NCBI GenBank assembly: GCA_019787685.1
Contig: JAHNUO010000034.1
Coordinates: forward strand, 62,001 to 126,000
DNA length: 64,000 nucleotides
Reading direction: 5' to 3'
Source of the DNA: Chiua virens
Taxonomy: Eukaryota > Basidiomycota > Agaricomycetes > Boletales > Boletaceae
Shown here: positions 24,394 through 33,902 of the stretch, in pieces
How positions within the stretch are numbered: the first letter of the stretch is position 1
Layout: every line of letters begins with the position of its first letter
Program-made: the position numbers and the translations under genes
The notes under the pieces: generated by a model
The model's database searches: none
Told to the model about the DNA's origin: nothing
The model's input: only the letters and a program-made list of their open reading frames with translations

Positions 24394-25159
24394 TGTTACG
24401 ATAGTTCCGGGTAGGACCTAGCGTAGCCGCAAAAGCGCCAAGTACCAAGTGGCTGCGATAACTCAAACAACCACCACTTGGTATGTGGTGCGCTGAAGAG
24501 TCAAATGAAGGAGTTCTGGTCAGCGGGTGGCTACCAGAGAGACGAGTGAAGACTCAGGCGTTGCTGAGAATTGTCCGGTTGGGAATCTATACCCGAGGGA
24601 CGGTCGAGGGTCGAGGGTATGGTTACCCTGGTCGAGGTTGGTCAAGGGACGACGAGAGAAGTCCCTGGTCGAGTGGTCACAAGGAGGGATCCGAGTGGAG
24701 CAGGATACTCAGCTAGATTACGGAGATCAAGACTAGTGTACAGGAGTATCGCTGCTGGGTATTTATACTACGAGAACTGCGCACAGACCAAGTAACTAAA
24801 AGGGGTAGGCCAGAAGAGCGGAAGGGCCAAAGGGCCAAAAGGAGTGCGCAGTAATCAAAAGGGGAAATCGTACGATGCGAGAGCAACGGACGATGACGAA
24901 GATAAAATGACAAATGCGAAGGCATCGGACGATGACGAAGATGAAATGACAAATGCGAAGGCATCGGACGATGATGAAGATGAAATGACAAATGCGAAGC
25001 CATCGGAAGATGACGAGAAAGGAAGAGCGTAAGCATCCGGGTTAGGCCGGTGCCGAGTTATAGGATGAAGTAAAATGAGTACGGATGAACATACGAGGAT
25101 ACCTAGGTATTGAGTAAAGTGAAGTAGTACAAGTGAGACAAAAGAAAGGAATTGTAACA
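24394..25159 (-). repeat. 3' LTR of the chromovirus
   Basis: 766 bp, bounded by TG...CA (as read on the minus strand). It contains a TATA box (24760-24767, minus) and three copies of a 39-bp tandem repeat at 24889-25005. It aligns along its full length with 31429-32171 plus 32908-32969. Confidence 0.9.
24889..25005. repeat. 39-bp tandem repeat in the 3' LTR (3 units)
   Basis: Units begin gacgatgacgaagat and end aaggcatcg. The 5' LTR has four units (31924-32079) and the nested solo LTR about two (from 32669), so the array changes length between otherwise similar LTRs. Confidence 0.85.
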
Positions 25160-25201
25160 TTACCCCCGGAGTACGATCAAAGCACCATGCGAAGATCATC
25201 T

Positions 25202-28200
25202 CTAGAAATCGAATGAATCCCTGACAGGGCTTCCCGTAATATTGGCGTAGCCGTCGTCGTCGATGGGGTCATCACAAGGGGACGGCGAGCGTCGATCAGG
25301 AGACGCAGAACGTCGGGGCGCAGAGCGGCGGGCTCGTTGAGGTGGGGGTATAGGGAGTACGGCGCGGCCGTTACGGCGTGAGGACGAGGACGAGTTCGTC
25401 GACGAGGACGAGGTAGAGGGGATGGCAGGGCGAGGGGAGCGTCGGCTCCAGGTGGCTCCGGCGGCGACAGGAAGAAGTCGGTCGGCCAGGGGGATGCGAG
25501 AGCGTACCCGAGGAGGTCGTCCAGGGCACCGGGATTGGATATGACCGGGGGACCAAGTGAGGCAAATGGGGCATTGGTACATGCCGCATTCGATGCGGAT
25601 GTGTCCGAGTTTACGGCACTCGAAGCAGGCCTCATGGTAGCGGGGGTGGTCGTCGGGGAGGGATACCTGACCAGTCCGAAAAAGATGTTCGGCTTCTGCG
25701 CGGTTGGAGGCGATCATCTCAGCCTCGGTGAATGGTTCAGAAGACGCAGAAGGAGTCGAGGGAGTAGGGGTAGGAGGGCGAGCTCGGGCGGCAAGTTCCG
25801 CTTGGTAGCGGCGGAGGTCGTCAAGGAATTCCCCCATTTGCATCTGGTGGAGGACATGCTCGAGGTAAGCGCGGATCCGGTCGTGGATCTGACCCGTGAC
25901 AGCGGAGAGTAGGCGGTTGTGGCGGTCGCTTCCGAGTAAGTCAGACTGGACGAAGGTAAGGCGCTCGCATTGGAGGTACGCCAGGTAAATAGCGTTCAAC
26001 GGGGAGTTGAGGTCAAGGTGGTGCTCGATGGGGAAGGCCATAGCGGGGTCTAGGATGAGTTCGTGCATGCGGCGAAAGTACTCGGGGGTAGAGGTCGAAG
26101 AGCGAATGGTGTGAGAGTGATAGGGGAGGTCTACTGACGCGATAGGAGGACGAACAGGGTTAGGAACAGAAGTAGGAACAGGCCATTGAGAAGGCGTTCC
26201 CCATCCTGCGCTCGCAACTGCTGAAACAGCAGGAGAAGGGGGTCGGGTGGACTCTGAGAGGGAGGATTCGGAGGAGAGGGAGGACTCATTGGTTGCTGGG
26301 GTGGCCGGTGGTGGAAGAGGGCAGTGAGGGATGGACGCGGTCGGGGTGAAGACGGGGACGGAGTGGATGATTTCGTTTTCGAAGTCCGGGGTAGAGCAGG
26401 AGCGGTAGGTCATTACTGCTTTAACAGAGACGGGTGGTGGAGGTCGAAGTGGGGAACGAGCGGGTCTTGGAGGTGGGAGTGAGCGGATGGGGGGAAAATC
26501 CTTGGGATGGGTCCGTTTATAAGCGTCGACCGTGTCCTTGGCGTTCCCTAGATTGGATTCGGGTTCCCAGGAGTCGTCCGCTGCGGAATACCCTTTCCAT
26601 CGGATCAGGAACTTGCGGTTGTGCGGGTTCCGCGTGTGGCGTAAGATCCACTCAATTTCGTATTCCTCTTCTCCGGCGACGAGGTCAGGTGGGGGTTTCG
26701 GGAAGTTCGGGCCGTAGGTTTCTGTTTCGCGATAGGGTGATAACAGCGAAGCATGGAAGACTGGATGGATCTTCCAGGTCTTGGGAAGGCGGAGTCGGTA
26801 GGTGAGCGGAGACAGGACTTCCGTGATGGAGAATGGTCCTTCTCGGCGAGATGCGAGTTTCGGGGAGATAAGCTCCCGTTTCAGGTTGCGGGCTTCGAGC
26901 CACACCTGGTCTCCTTTAACGAACGGTTTAAATTTGCGGAAGGATCGAGCCTTCATGGCTTGACGGGCAAGTTCGTGAGCGGCGAGGGCTTCGTCGCGAG
27001 CGGCGGAGAGGATGTCCAGGCGTTCCTTGACTGCGGGGAGCTTGGTGTCGGATATAATGGTGGGTAGGGGACAGGGTTCATATCCCATCATCAGGAAGAA
27101 GGGCGACTTGCCGGTGACAGAGTGGGGGCGGTGATTGTGGGCGAATTCAGCCATAGGGAGGAGATCGGCCCATTTCTCCGGGTTGTTCTGGCAGTACATG
27201 CGGAGGTAGGTCTCGACTTCCTGATTGACCCGTTCGGTTTCCCCATCCGATTGTGGATGGTACGCGGTTGATAGGGAAAGGCGGTATCCGATAAGCCGGG
27301 AGAGTTCTTTTGCAAATGCAGAAGCGAATTGCGGGCCTCGATCGGAGATAATCTTGTCGTAGAGGCCGAACCGAGTGTATACTTTGTGGAAAAAAAGACA
27401 GGCGATGCCTGCGGAGTCGGCTGTTTTCACGGTGGGGCAGAGAATTACCCCCTTCGTAAGGCCGTGGTCGACCACGACCATGAGAGAATCGTAGCCCTCG
27501 GCGGAGGTGGGGAGATCCGTGATAAGGTCCACTGACACGTTCTGGAAGGGGCGCGAACACGCCGAGGGAATTGGAGAGAGGGGAGGTGTGGCCGGGTGAG
27601 TGTTGACCTTGTGCTGCTGGCAAGCGGCGCAGCCAGAGACGTAGGAACGGACGAAGGAGGCGAGGCCGGGCCACCAGAACTCGGTGGCGACAAGCTGGCG
27701 GGTTTTCAGATAACCAGGGTGGCCGGCTGTGTGAGAGTCGTGGTGGCGGGCAACAATTTGTCGCCGGAGTTCAGGGTCAGGTGGGACGTAGACACGGCCC
27801 TGATATGTCAGGATTCCGGCGTCATACTTCCAATCGGAGAGACGAGCTCGGAACGATGATGGGAGACCTCCGTCCAAAGCGTTGAGGGTGTCGAGGACTA
27901 GAGGATCAGAGACCGACGACTTGGCGATGAGAGACTGTAAGTCTAGGGTTACGAGGTTGACAAAGGCGTCGTCGGGAAGGAGGGTGACGTTCTCATTGTC
28001 CGAGTCAGAGGTTATATGGTCGGGACGACGGGATAACGCATCGGGACCGTCGAGGAGTTTCCCGGGGACATGAGAGAAGGTTAGGTCAAAGTCGGCAAGG
28101 TCGAGGAGCCAACGCGCCTGGCGGCGGTTGAGGTTCTGGGGTTGACGGAAGTACGTCAGGTTCTTGTGGTCGGAGAAGACCGTTACGGGGTGCGCGCTGC

Positions 28201-30043
28201 CACGGAGGTGGTGACGCCAAGCTTTGAGGGAGCGAATGACCGCGAGGAGTTCGCGATCATAGATGTCGTAGTTTCTTTCAGCGGCGTTGAAAGACTGGGA
28301 GAGGTAGGAACAAGGTTTCCAGTCGCCGTTTGCATCGGTCTGGAGGAGGACGCCACCCGTAGCATATTTGGAGGCATCGGTGGCAATGGCGAAGGGTCGG
28401 GACGAGTCAGGAAACCGGAGTACAGGATCCGTGGTGAATGCCTGCTTAAGGCGTTCGAAGGCAGAGACTTGGGACGGTCCCCATGTCCAGGGAGCATCCT
28501 TCTTGGTGAGGTCGACGAGAGGTCGAGCAATGGTCGAGTAGTCGGGGATAAACCGACGGTAGAAGTTGGCGAAGCCCATGAACGATCGGACGTCCTTGAG
28601 CTTAGTGGGAGTGGGCCAGTCAGCGATTCCGGCCACTTTGACGGGATCCATGGCAAGCTCGCCTGGTCGGGCGATCATGCCGAGGTATTCTACTTCGGTG
28701 GTGGCGAAGTGGCATTTTTCAAGTTTCAGGTGAAGGTCGAGCTCCTTCATGCGGGCGAGGACGCGTTTGGTACGTTCCGTGTGGGTTGCCTCATCCTCAG
28801 AGAAGATAAGGAGGTCGTCCATGTAAATGATGAGCCATCCTTCAGCAATCATATCGCGAAAGGAGTCGTTCATGAACCATTGGAACATTGCGGGGGAGTT
28901 GGTCAGCCCGAAGAACATGACCATAGGCTCGAAGAGGCCGCGATGGGTGATGAAGGCGGCTTTCCATTGGTGTCCGTCCCTGATACGAACGTTGTTGTAA
29001 CCACATCGGACGTCGAACTTGGTGAATAGTTTGGCGTCTTTGAGTTTGTCGACGAGGTCAGAGATGAGAGGAAGGGGGTAGGCGTCGCGGACGGTGTGTT
29101 CGTTGACGTATCGGTAATCTTGACAGGGACGGAGTTTGCCATCCTGTTTCTTAACAAAGAAGAAGGGGGAGGCCTGAGGGGAGTTCGAGGGACGAATCTT
29201 GCCGTTGGCCAGATGTTCGTCGATAAAGTCGTCGGTGGCCTTGCGCTCGTCAGGAGACAAGGGGTAGACCTTCCCGACCTTAGGTACAAAGGTATCTTTC
29301 AGATGAATTTCGTGGTCGCAGGACCTCGAAGGGGGCATCTGATTGAAGGGTTCCTTCGCGAATATGGATTCGAATTCCGAGTATTCCGAAGGGAGGGTGA
29401 TCTTGGGTTTCTTCGCTGCGGCCACAAGGGCGGTAGCGTTGGTAAGCTTCTCGGGTTGGGTGGTCCGAACGAAGCGTTGTCCTGCGTGCATGACGCGGTT
29501 GACTGAGTGTTGCACGGATTGGGTCGTAAAACGATGACCAGTTTTGGTGCCAAGGTAGTCGTAGAGTTTGCCGTCCCAAATGGGATCGACATCAAGGTGG
29601 CGGACAGGACGGATGGGAGGTGGATGGGCGAGTTTGGCGGAGTGTTTGGGTTCGTCGGTGGTGATGGGGGGAAGGTCCGGTTCAGGGGCGGATACAGTGA
29701 TGGTTTTGGCTACCCAATCGATGACGGGATTGGTGGCCTTGAGCCAGGGGAGTCCTAGGATAACGTTTTCAGAACCACAGTGGATTATGTGGAACTTAAC
29801 GCGTTGGAGTACTCCGCCAAGAGTGATCCGGAGGGTGGTGGTAAACTTGATGTCTCCGTTCTTGTTCATGGTGGAGTCTACGTTCCTGACCGGAATGGGT
29901 TTCGGGAGGCGGTCTTTCGGGAATTTGTGCTTCTGGACAAAGTGCCAGTCGATGCAGTTGATCCCGGCTCCAGAATCTATAAGGGCGCGAGTGTCGACGT
30001 CTTGGGAGATAGCGGTAACGTTCAATCTAACTGGGATTTGCAT
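25202..30043 (-). CDS. pol: Pol polyprotein: protease, RT, RNase H, integrase, chromodomain
   Basis: 1613 residues are open from the first ATG, and the frame stays open upstream into the gag overlap. Approximate layout: aspartic protease with LIDSGAG near residue 23; reverse transcriptase with YMDD near 405; RNase H with ATDASKYATGGVLL; integrase zinc domain (HHDSHTAGHPG...CAACQQHK, about 770-820) and catalytic core (D, D in IISDRGPQF, E in GETERVNQE); and a chromodomain with IEWILRHTRN and FLIRWKGY (about 1120-1170). A further roughly 400-residue tail holds a second CCHC-like zinc knuckle (CFECRKLGHIRIEC) plus a CPIC...C cluster. Translation is probably by -1 frameshifting from gag. No inactivating change is seen. 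Confidence 0.93.
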   Translation of the reverse strand: MQIPVRLNVTAISQDVDTRALIDSGAGINCIDWHFVQKHKFPKDRLPKPIPVRNVDSTMNKNGDIKFTTTLRITLGGVLQRVKFHIIHCGSENVILGLPWLKATNPVIDWVAKTITVSAPEPDLPPITTDEPKHSAKLAHPPPIRPVRHLDVDPIWDGKLYDYLGTKTGHRFTTQSVQHSVNRVMHAGQRFVRTTQPEKLTNATALVAAAKKPKITLPSEYSEFESIFAKEPFNQMPPSRSCDHEIHLKDTFVPKVGKVYPLSPDERKATDDFIDEHLANGKIRPSNSPQASPFFFVKKQDGKLRPCQDYRYVNEHTVRDAYPLPLISDLVDKLKDAKLFTKFDVRCGYNNVRIRDGHQWKAAFITHRGLFEPMVMFFGLTNSPAMFQWFMNDSFRDMIAEGWLIIYMDDLLIFSEDEATHTERTKRVLARMKELDLHLKLEKCHFATTEVEYLGMIARPGELAMDPVKVAGIADWPTPTKLKDVRSFMGFANFYRRFIPDYSTIARPLVDLTKKDAPWTWGPSQVSAFERLKQAFTTDPVLRFPDSSRPFAIATDASKYATGGVLLQTDANGDWKPCSYLSQSFNAAERNYDIYDRELLAVIRSLKAWRHHLRGSAHPVTVFSDHKNLTYFRQPQNLNRRQARWLLDLADFDLTFSHVPGKLLDGPDALSRRPDHITSDSDNENVTLLPDDAFVNLVTLDLQSLIAKSSVSDPLVLDTLNALDGGLPSSFRARLSDWKYDAGILTYQGRVYVPPDPELRRQIVARHHDSHTAGHPGYLKTRQLVATEFWWPGLASFVRSYVSGCAACQQHKVNTHPATPPLSPIPSACSRPFQNVSVDLITDLPTSAEGYDSLMVVVDHGLTKGVILCPTVKTADSAGIACLFFHKVYTRFGLYDKIISDRGPQFASAFAKELSRLIGYRLSLSTAYHPQSDGETERVNQEVETYLRMYCQNNPEKWADLLPMAEFAHNHRPHSVTGKSPFFLMMGYEPCPLPTIISDTKLPAVKERLDILSAARDEALAAHELARQAMKARSFRKFKPFVKGDQVWLEARNLKRELISPKLASRREGPFSITEVLSPLTYRLRLPKTWKIHPVFHASLLSPYRETETYGPNFPKPPPDLVAGEEEYEIEWILRHTRNPHNRKFLIRWKGYSAADDSWEPESNLGNAKDTVDAYKRTHPKDFPPIRSLPPPRPARSPLRPPPPVSVKAVMTYRSCSTPDFENEIIHSVPVFTPTASIPHCPLPPPATPATNESSLSSESSLSESTRPPSPAVSAVASAGWGTPSQWPVPTSVPNPVRPPIASVDLPYHSHTIRSSTSTPEYFRRMHELILDPAMAFPIEHHLDLNSPLNAIYLAYLQCERLTFVQSDLLGSDRHNRLLSAVTGQIHDRIRAYLEHVLHQMQMGEFLDDLRRYQAELAARARPPTPTPSTPSASSEPFTEAEMIASNRAEAEHLFRTGQVSLPDDHPRYHEACFECRKLGHIRIECGMYQCPICLTWSPGHIQSRCPGRPPRVRSRIPLADRLLPVAAGATWSRRSPRPAIPSTSSSSTNSSSSSRRNGRAVLPIPPPQRARRSAPRRSASPDRRSPSPCDDPIDDDGYANITGSPVRDSFDF

Positions 30044-30120
30044 AGATTGGGACGAAAGCTCAGCTACAAGTACATGGGTATGAGAATGGGAAGATACCGG
30101 CGTCGAATCGGTCTTCCTCC

Positions 30121-31026
30121 TTAAAAACCCGTGACCGGGGTGGTCACCTTGTTGACGCTCATGGCGTCCTCGTCATCCTCCTCGACTTCTACTAAGGCGG
30201 GGATAGGTTCAGGTTTCGGGGAAGTCTTCCTGACCTTCTTGGAGGTGGATGCGGGAGGGGTTTTCGTCTGGAATGCCGTGCAGGCGGACGTTTGATGTCC
30301 GGGTTTGCGACAGCGGAAACAAAGTTTTTGCTCGAAGCATCGCTTTCGCTCTGCCTCGGTGAGTTTAGGAACATAGATAGCGTCTACGTCCATAGCGTCG
30401 GGATCTTGCTCCTTCTTGTGAGAGGGGTTGTCGCGGTAAACGACGGTGGCGGTGGGCTTCTTGTTGCGGCGAGCGATCTCGTCAGCGCGTTCCCATTGAG
30501 TCTTAAAATGGACGGCTTGGGTATACCACTTGTCGATCATGGTAGGAACCGTATCCATTCCTTGGATGCGCCTCATGAGGGAGGGTGGTAGTCCGGCCGC
30601 GAAGAAGTTGATAAGGACGGAGTCAGAGCCAGCTAAGCCAGCGGTGACAACCTTGTTGCGGAAGGAGGAGATGTACGAGGGGACGTCCTCGTTCTTGGTG
30701 GTGCGGGTGGTGGATAACCAGGCGATGGCGTCGCCTCTAGTGTCGTGGTGTTCGAAGTCCTTTCGGAACTCCGTCTGCCAATCGACCCAGGTGCCAAAAG
30801 ATCTTGCGATAATGGATTTGGCGCGGAACGTGTCGGCCCAAGTTAAAGCAGATCCTTCGGTCATGAAGGAGAGTGCGAAAGCAACTCGTTTGTTGTCGGT
30901 GTTGTAAACCTCCTCGTTGACGAAGAGGTAGGTGGCGACATCGTTGAGCCATGGTATAGCTCGGTCGTAAGCGCCGTCAAAAGCGGGGGGTTTGCTGAGA
31001 CGAAGTTCAACTGCCTTGTTAGACAT
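30121..31026 (-). CDS. gag: Gag protein with CCHC zinc knuckle
   Basis: 301 residues. A retrotransposon gag core (PPAFDGAYDRAIPWLNDVAT, then FRKDFEHHDTRGDAIAWL) precedes a CCHC knuckle CFRCRKPGHQTSAC and a charged tail. The ORF ends at TAA 30121-30123, directly after the heptamer G-GGT-TTT. Gag forms the virus-like particle that packages element RNA. The frame remains open somewhat upstream of the chosen ATG, so a longer N-terminus is possible. Confidence 0.9.
   Translation of the reverse strand: MSNKAVELRLSKPPAFDGAYDRAIPWLNDVATYLFVNEEVYNTDNKRVAFALSFMTEGSALTWADTFRAKSIIARSFGTWVDWQTEFRKDFEHHDTRGDAIAWLSTTRTTKNEDVPSYISSFRNKVVTAGLAGSDSVLINFFAAGLPPSLMRRIQGMDTVPTMIDKWYTQAVHFKTQWERADEIARRNKKPTATVVYRDNPSHKKEQDPDAMDVDAIYVPKLTEAERKRCFEQKLCFRCRKPGHQTSACTAFQTKTPPASTSKKVRKTSPKPEPIPALVEVEEDDEDAMSVNKVTTPVTGF
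30124..30130 (-). promoter_or_regulatory. Putative -1 ribosomal frameshift site (G-GGT-TTT)
   Basis: Read on the minus strand in the gag frame, the last codons are ACG GGT TTT TAA. This forms the X-XXY-YYZ heptamer G GGT TTT one codon before the stop. A -1 slip continues as TTA AGG AGG, which is exactly the pol frame and is open into the pol ATG region. Confidence 0.7.
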
Positions 31027-31794
31027 GTTGGTCGTGGTGGTCGCGGTGGAAGTCCGTAAGGGTTGTCCTGACGGGGTGACAATGACGGGGTTTCGGATTG
31101 ATGATGGTCCGGGGTTCGGCCTTCATGGGGTCATTGGGGACGCGAAGGTGGCAAGTGCTGGGAGGTCGAGTGTTTGGTGAAGACGGTCAGCTAGTCACTG
31201 GGTGTCGTCCTCCAAGTCGAAGTTTTCGACGTTGATGTCGAAGTCTGCTTCCTGAGGTTCAGAAAGTGGGGTCGAGGGTTCAGGGTTTTCGTCAGATAGA
31301 TCAGACGACGGAGTGTGAGATGCTCGGAGGTTCCAAGCAGGGTTCAGGGTTGGACGGGTGGGAGGTCGTCCGGCAATGGTGGGCAGCTAGCTGCGCGAAG
31401 GCAGGCTGTATTGGTAGTCTTGATCTTATGTTACGATAGTTCCGGGTAGGACCTAGCGTAGCCGCAAAAGCGCCAAGTACCAAGTGGCTGCGATAACTCA
31501 AACAACCACCACTTGGTATGTGGTGCGCTGAAGAGTCAAACGAAGGAGTTCTGGTCAGCGGGTGGCTACCAGAGAGACGAGTGAAGACTCAGGCGTTGCT
31601 GAGAATTGTCCGGTTGGGAATCTATACCCGAGGGACGGTCGAGGGTCGAGGGTATGGTTACCCTGGTCGAGGTTGGTCAAGGGACGACGAGAGAAGTCCC
31701 TGGTCGAGTGGTCACAAGGAGGGATCCGAGTGGAGCAGGATACTCAGCTAGATTACGGAGATCAAGACTAGTGTACAGGAGTATCGCTGCTGGG

Positions 31795-31802
31795 TATTTA
31801 TA
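31795..31802 (-). promoter_or_regulatory. TATA box in the 5' LTR
   Basis: TATAAATA on the minus strand, conserved at the same place in the 3' LTR (24760-24767). It is the likely core promoter for the element's genomic RNA. Confidence 0.55.
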
Positions 31803-32171
31803 CTACGAGAACTGCGCACGGACCAAGTAACTAAAAGGGGTAGGCCAGAAGAGCGGAAGGGCCAAAGGGCCAAAAGGAGTGCGCAGTAATCAAAAGGGGA
31901 AATCGTACGATGCGAGAGCAACGGACGATGACGAAGATGAAATGACAAATGCGAAGGCATTGGATGATGATGAAGATGAAATGACAAATGCGAAGGCATC
32001 GGACGATGACGAAGATGAAATGACAAATGCGAAGGCATCGGACGATGATGAAGATGAAATGACAAATGCGAAGCCATCGGAAGATGACGAGAAAGGAAGA
32101 GCGTAAGCATCCGGGTTAGGCCGGTGCCGAGTTATAGGATGAAGTAAAATGAGTACGGATGAACATACGAG

Positions 32172-32902
32172 TGTTACGATAGTTCCGGGTAGGACCTAGC
32201 GTAGCCGCAAAAGCACCAAGTACCAAGTGGCTGCGATAACTCAAACAACCACCACTTGATACGTGGTGCGCTGAAGAGTAGAACGAGGGTTTCTGGTCAG
32301 CGGTTGGCTACCAGAGAGACGAGTGAAAACTCAGGCGTTGCTGAGAGTTGTCCGTTTGGGAATCTATACCCGAGGGACGGTCAAGGTTTCGAGGGTGACT
32401 ACAAAGAGTCCGAGTGTGGGTCAAAGGACGACGAGAGAAGTCCTTAGTCGAGTGGTCACAAGGAGGGTTCCGAGTGGAGCAGAGATACTCAGCTAGTATT
32501 GCGGAGATCAAGACTAGAGTACAGGAGTATCGTTGAGAGGTATTTATACTGTAGAACTGCGCACGGACCAAGTAACTAAAAGAGGTAGGCCGGAAGAGCG
32601 GAAGGGTAAAAGGGCCAAAAGGAGTGCACAGTAATCAAAAGAGGAAATCGTACGATGCGATGGCAGCGGACGATGACGAAGATGAAATGACAAATGCGAA
32701 GCCATCGGATGATGACGAGAATCAAATGAGTAAGTGCGATGCCATCGGATGATGACAAGAATAGAAGAACGTAAGCACTCGGGTAATGCCGGTGCGGAGA
32801 TACAAGTGTGAAAAGGAAAGCGTACGGATGAACGTACGAGGATACCTAGGTATCGAGTGTAGTGAAGACGTACAAGAAAGATGAAAGAAAGAAATTGTAA
32901 CA
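32172..32902 (-). mobile_element. Solo LTR nested in the 5' LTR
   Basis: A 731-bp related but more diverged LTR (TG...CA ends) with no internal region, flanked by the 5-bp duplication ACGAG (32167-32171 and 32903-32907). It entered after the host retroelement and then lost its interior by LTR-LTR recombination, or belongs to a sister subfamily that did. Confidence 0.92.
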
Positions 32903-33552
32903 ACGAGGATACCTAGGTATCGAGTAAAGTGAAGTAGTACAAGTGAGACAAAAGAAAGGAATTGTAACATGAAGCAATGTTCACAGCGCGTGAACGGAAC
33001 ATGGTTAGCTTTGTCCAAAATCGAATATATCGCCACAAAGTCCTCCGAGTCAACTACACAACTTACAATTTACGGTGTGCTCAAGATGCTCTGAATCCAC
33101 ATACACATGCTGATGTCATCGTTCTTGCACGCGAAGATGCAAATGATCACCCCCACCCCTACTGGTATGCCCGTATCATTGGAATCTTTCACCTAAATGT
33201 TCGCTATGAGGGGAGAATTAGGCAGATGGATGTCCTGTGGGTGCGATGGTTGGCACGTAGCATGGACACAACGTCCATCTGGGCTGCAAAATGTCTTCCA
33301 CGTGTCGGGTTCTATGAGAGCAGTGATCCATCTGCATTCGGATTTCTGGATCCCGAGCTGGTCATTCGAGGGGTTCACCTCATCCCAGCATTCACGTACG
33401 GACAGATTTCTACACTCTTACCACTGAACTCAATCGCTCGTCGCCCATCGGACAACCGCAAAGACTGGGAATGGTTTTATGTCAACGTGTAAGTACAGAG
33501 TATATTGGATTGAAACCGCCTAACATTATGTACAGTTTTGTTGATAGAGATA

Positions 33553-33774
33553 CAGTGACCTCAAAAACCCTTTCCATACTAACCGCAACTGCAGTGCGCG
33601 AAGCGCACTGCCAGACACTGTGGGAATCTTGCTTAGCTTTGGTGGAGTTATAAATAGCACTTACTCTCAGCTACACATCAACCCCCAAGATCATGTGATT
33701 TGGTTCACATGCCGTTAAGATATGATCATTTTGAAATAGCCATGTCATGGAAAGGGTTTTTGAGCTTTTGAAAT
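33553..33774 (+). repeat. Left terminal inverted repeat of the Tc1/mariner element
   Basis: 222 bp, near-identical to the complement of 34944-35165. Inside it the outer TCAAAAACCCTTTCCAT recurs inverted at the inner edge (ATGGAAAGGGTTTTTGA), and a 21-nt palindrome (gcagtgcgc-gaa-gcgcactgc) lies near the outer end. Confidence 0.9.
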
Positions 33775-33902
33775 AATAATTAGGATCTCAATCAAATCAT
33801 TCAATATTTGTCATTATTTGTTAATGCAAACAAGGATATACATGTAAATAGCATGTCTGAGTTTTAAAAAGTTCACACACTTCTTAATTCTCAACTACTA
33901 TT

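Larger units (their letters stand above)
24394..32969 (-). mobile_element. Ty3/gypsy chromovirus LTR retrotransposon
   Basis: An 8576-bp insertion lies within the Plavaka transposase gene, flanked by the 5-bp duplication TGAAG (24389-24393 and 32970-32974). LTRs have TG...CA ends with short TGTTAC/GTAACA inverted ends. Gag and pol run on the minus strand and both are open, with a chromodomain at the end of integrase. The two LTRs are almost identical except for one 39-bp repeat unit and a few substitutions, so the insertion is young. It may be autonomous. A purine tract (GGGGGTAA) lies directly before the 3' LTR. I found no match to a standard initiator-Met tRNA primer site beside the 5' LTR. 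Confidence 0.92.
31429..32969 (-). repeat. 5' LTR of the chromovirus, interrupted by a solo LTR
   Basis: LTR sequence occupies 31429-32171 and resumes at 32908 to 32969, giving about 805 bp without the insertion. That is 39 bp more than the 3' LTR, equal to one extra tandem-repeat unit (four units at 31924-32079). Confidence 0.9.

Noticed and set aside
24844..25032. Small acidic ORF (repeated DDDEDEMTNAK) in the LTRs
   Set aside because: It is produced by the 39-bp repeat, varies in length between LTRs and lies within LTR regulatory sequence.
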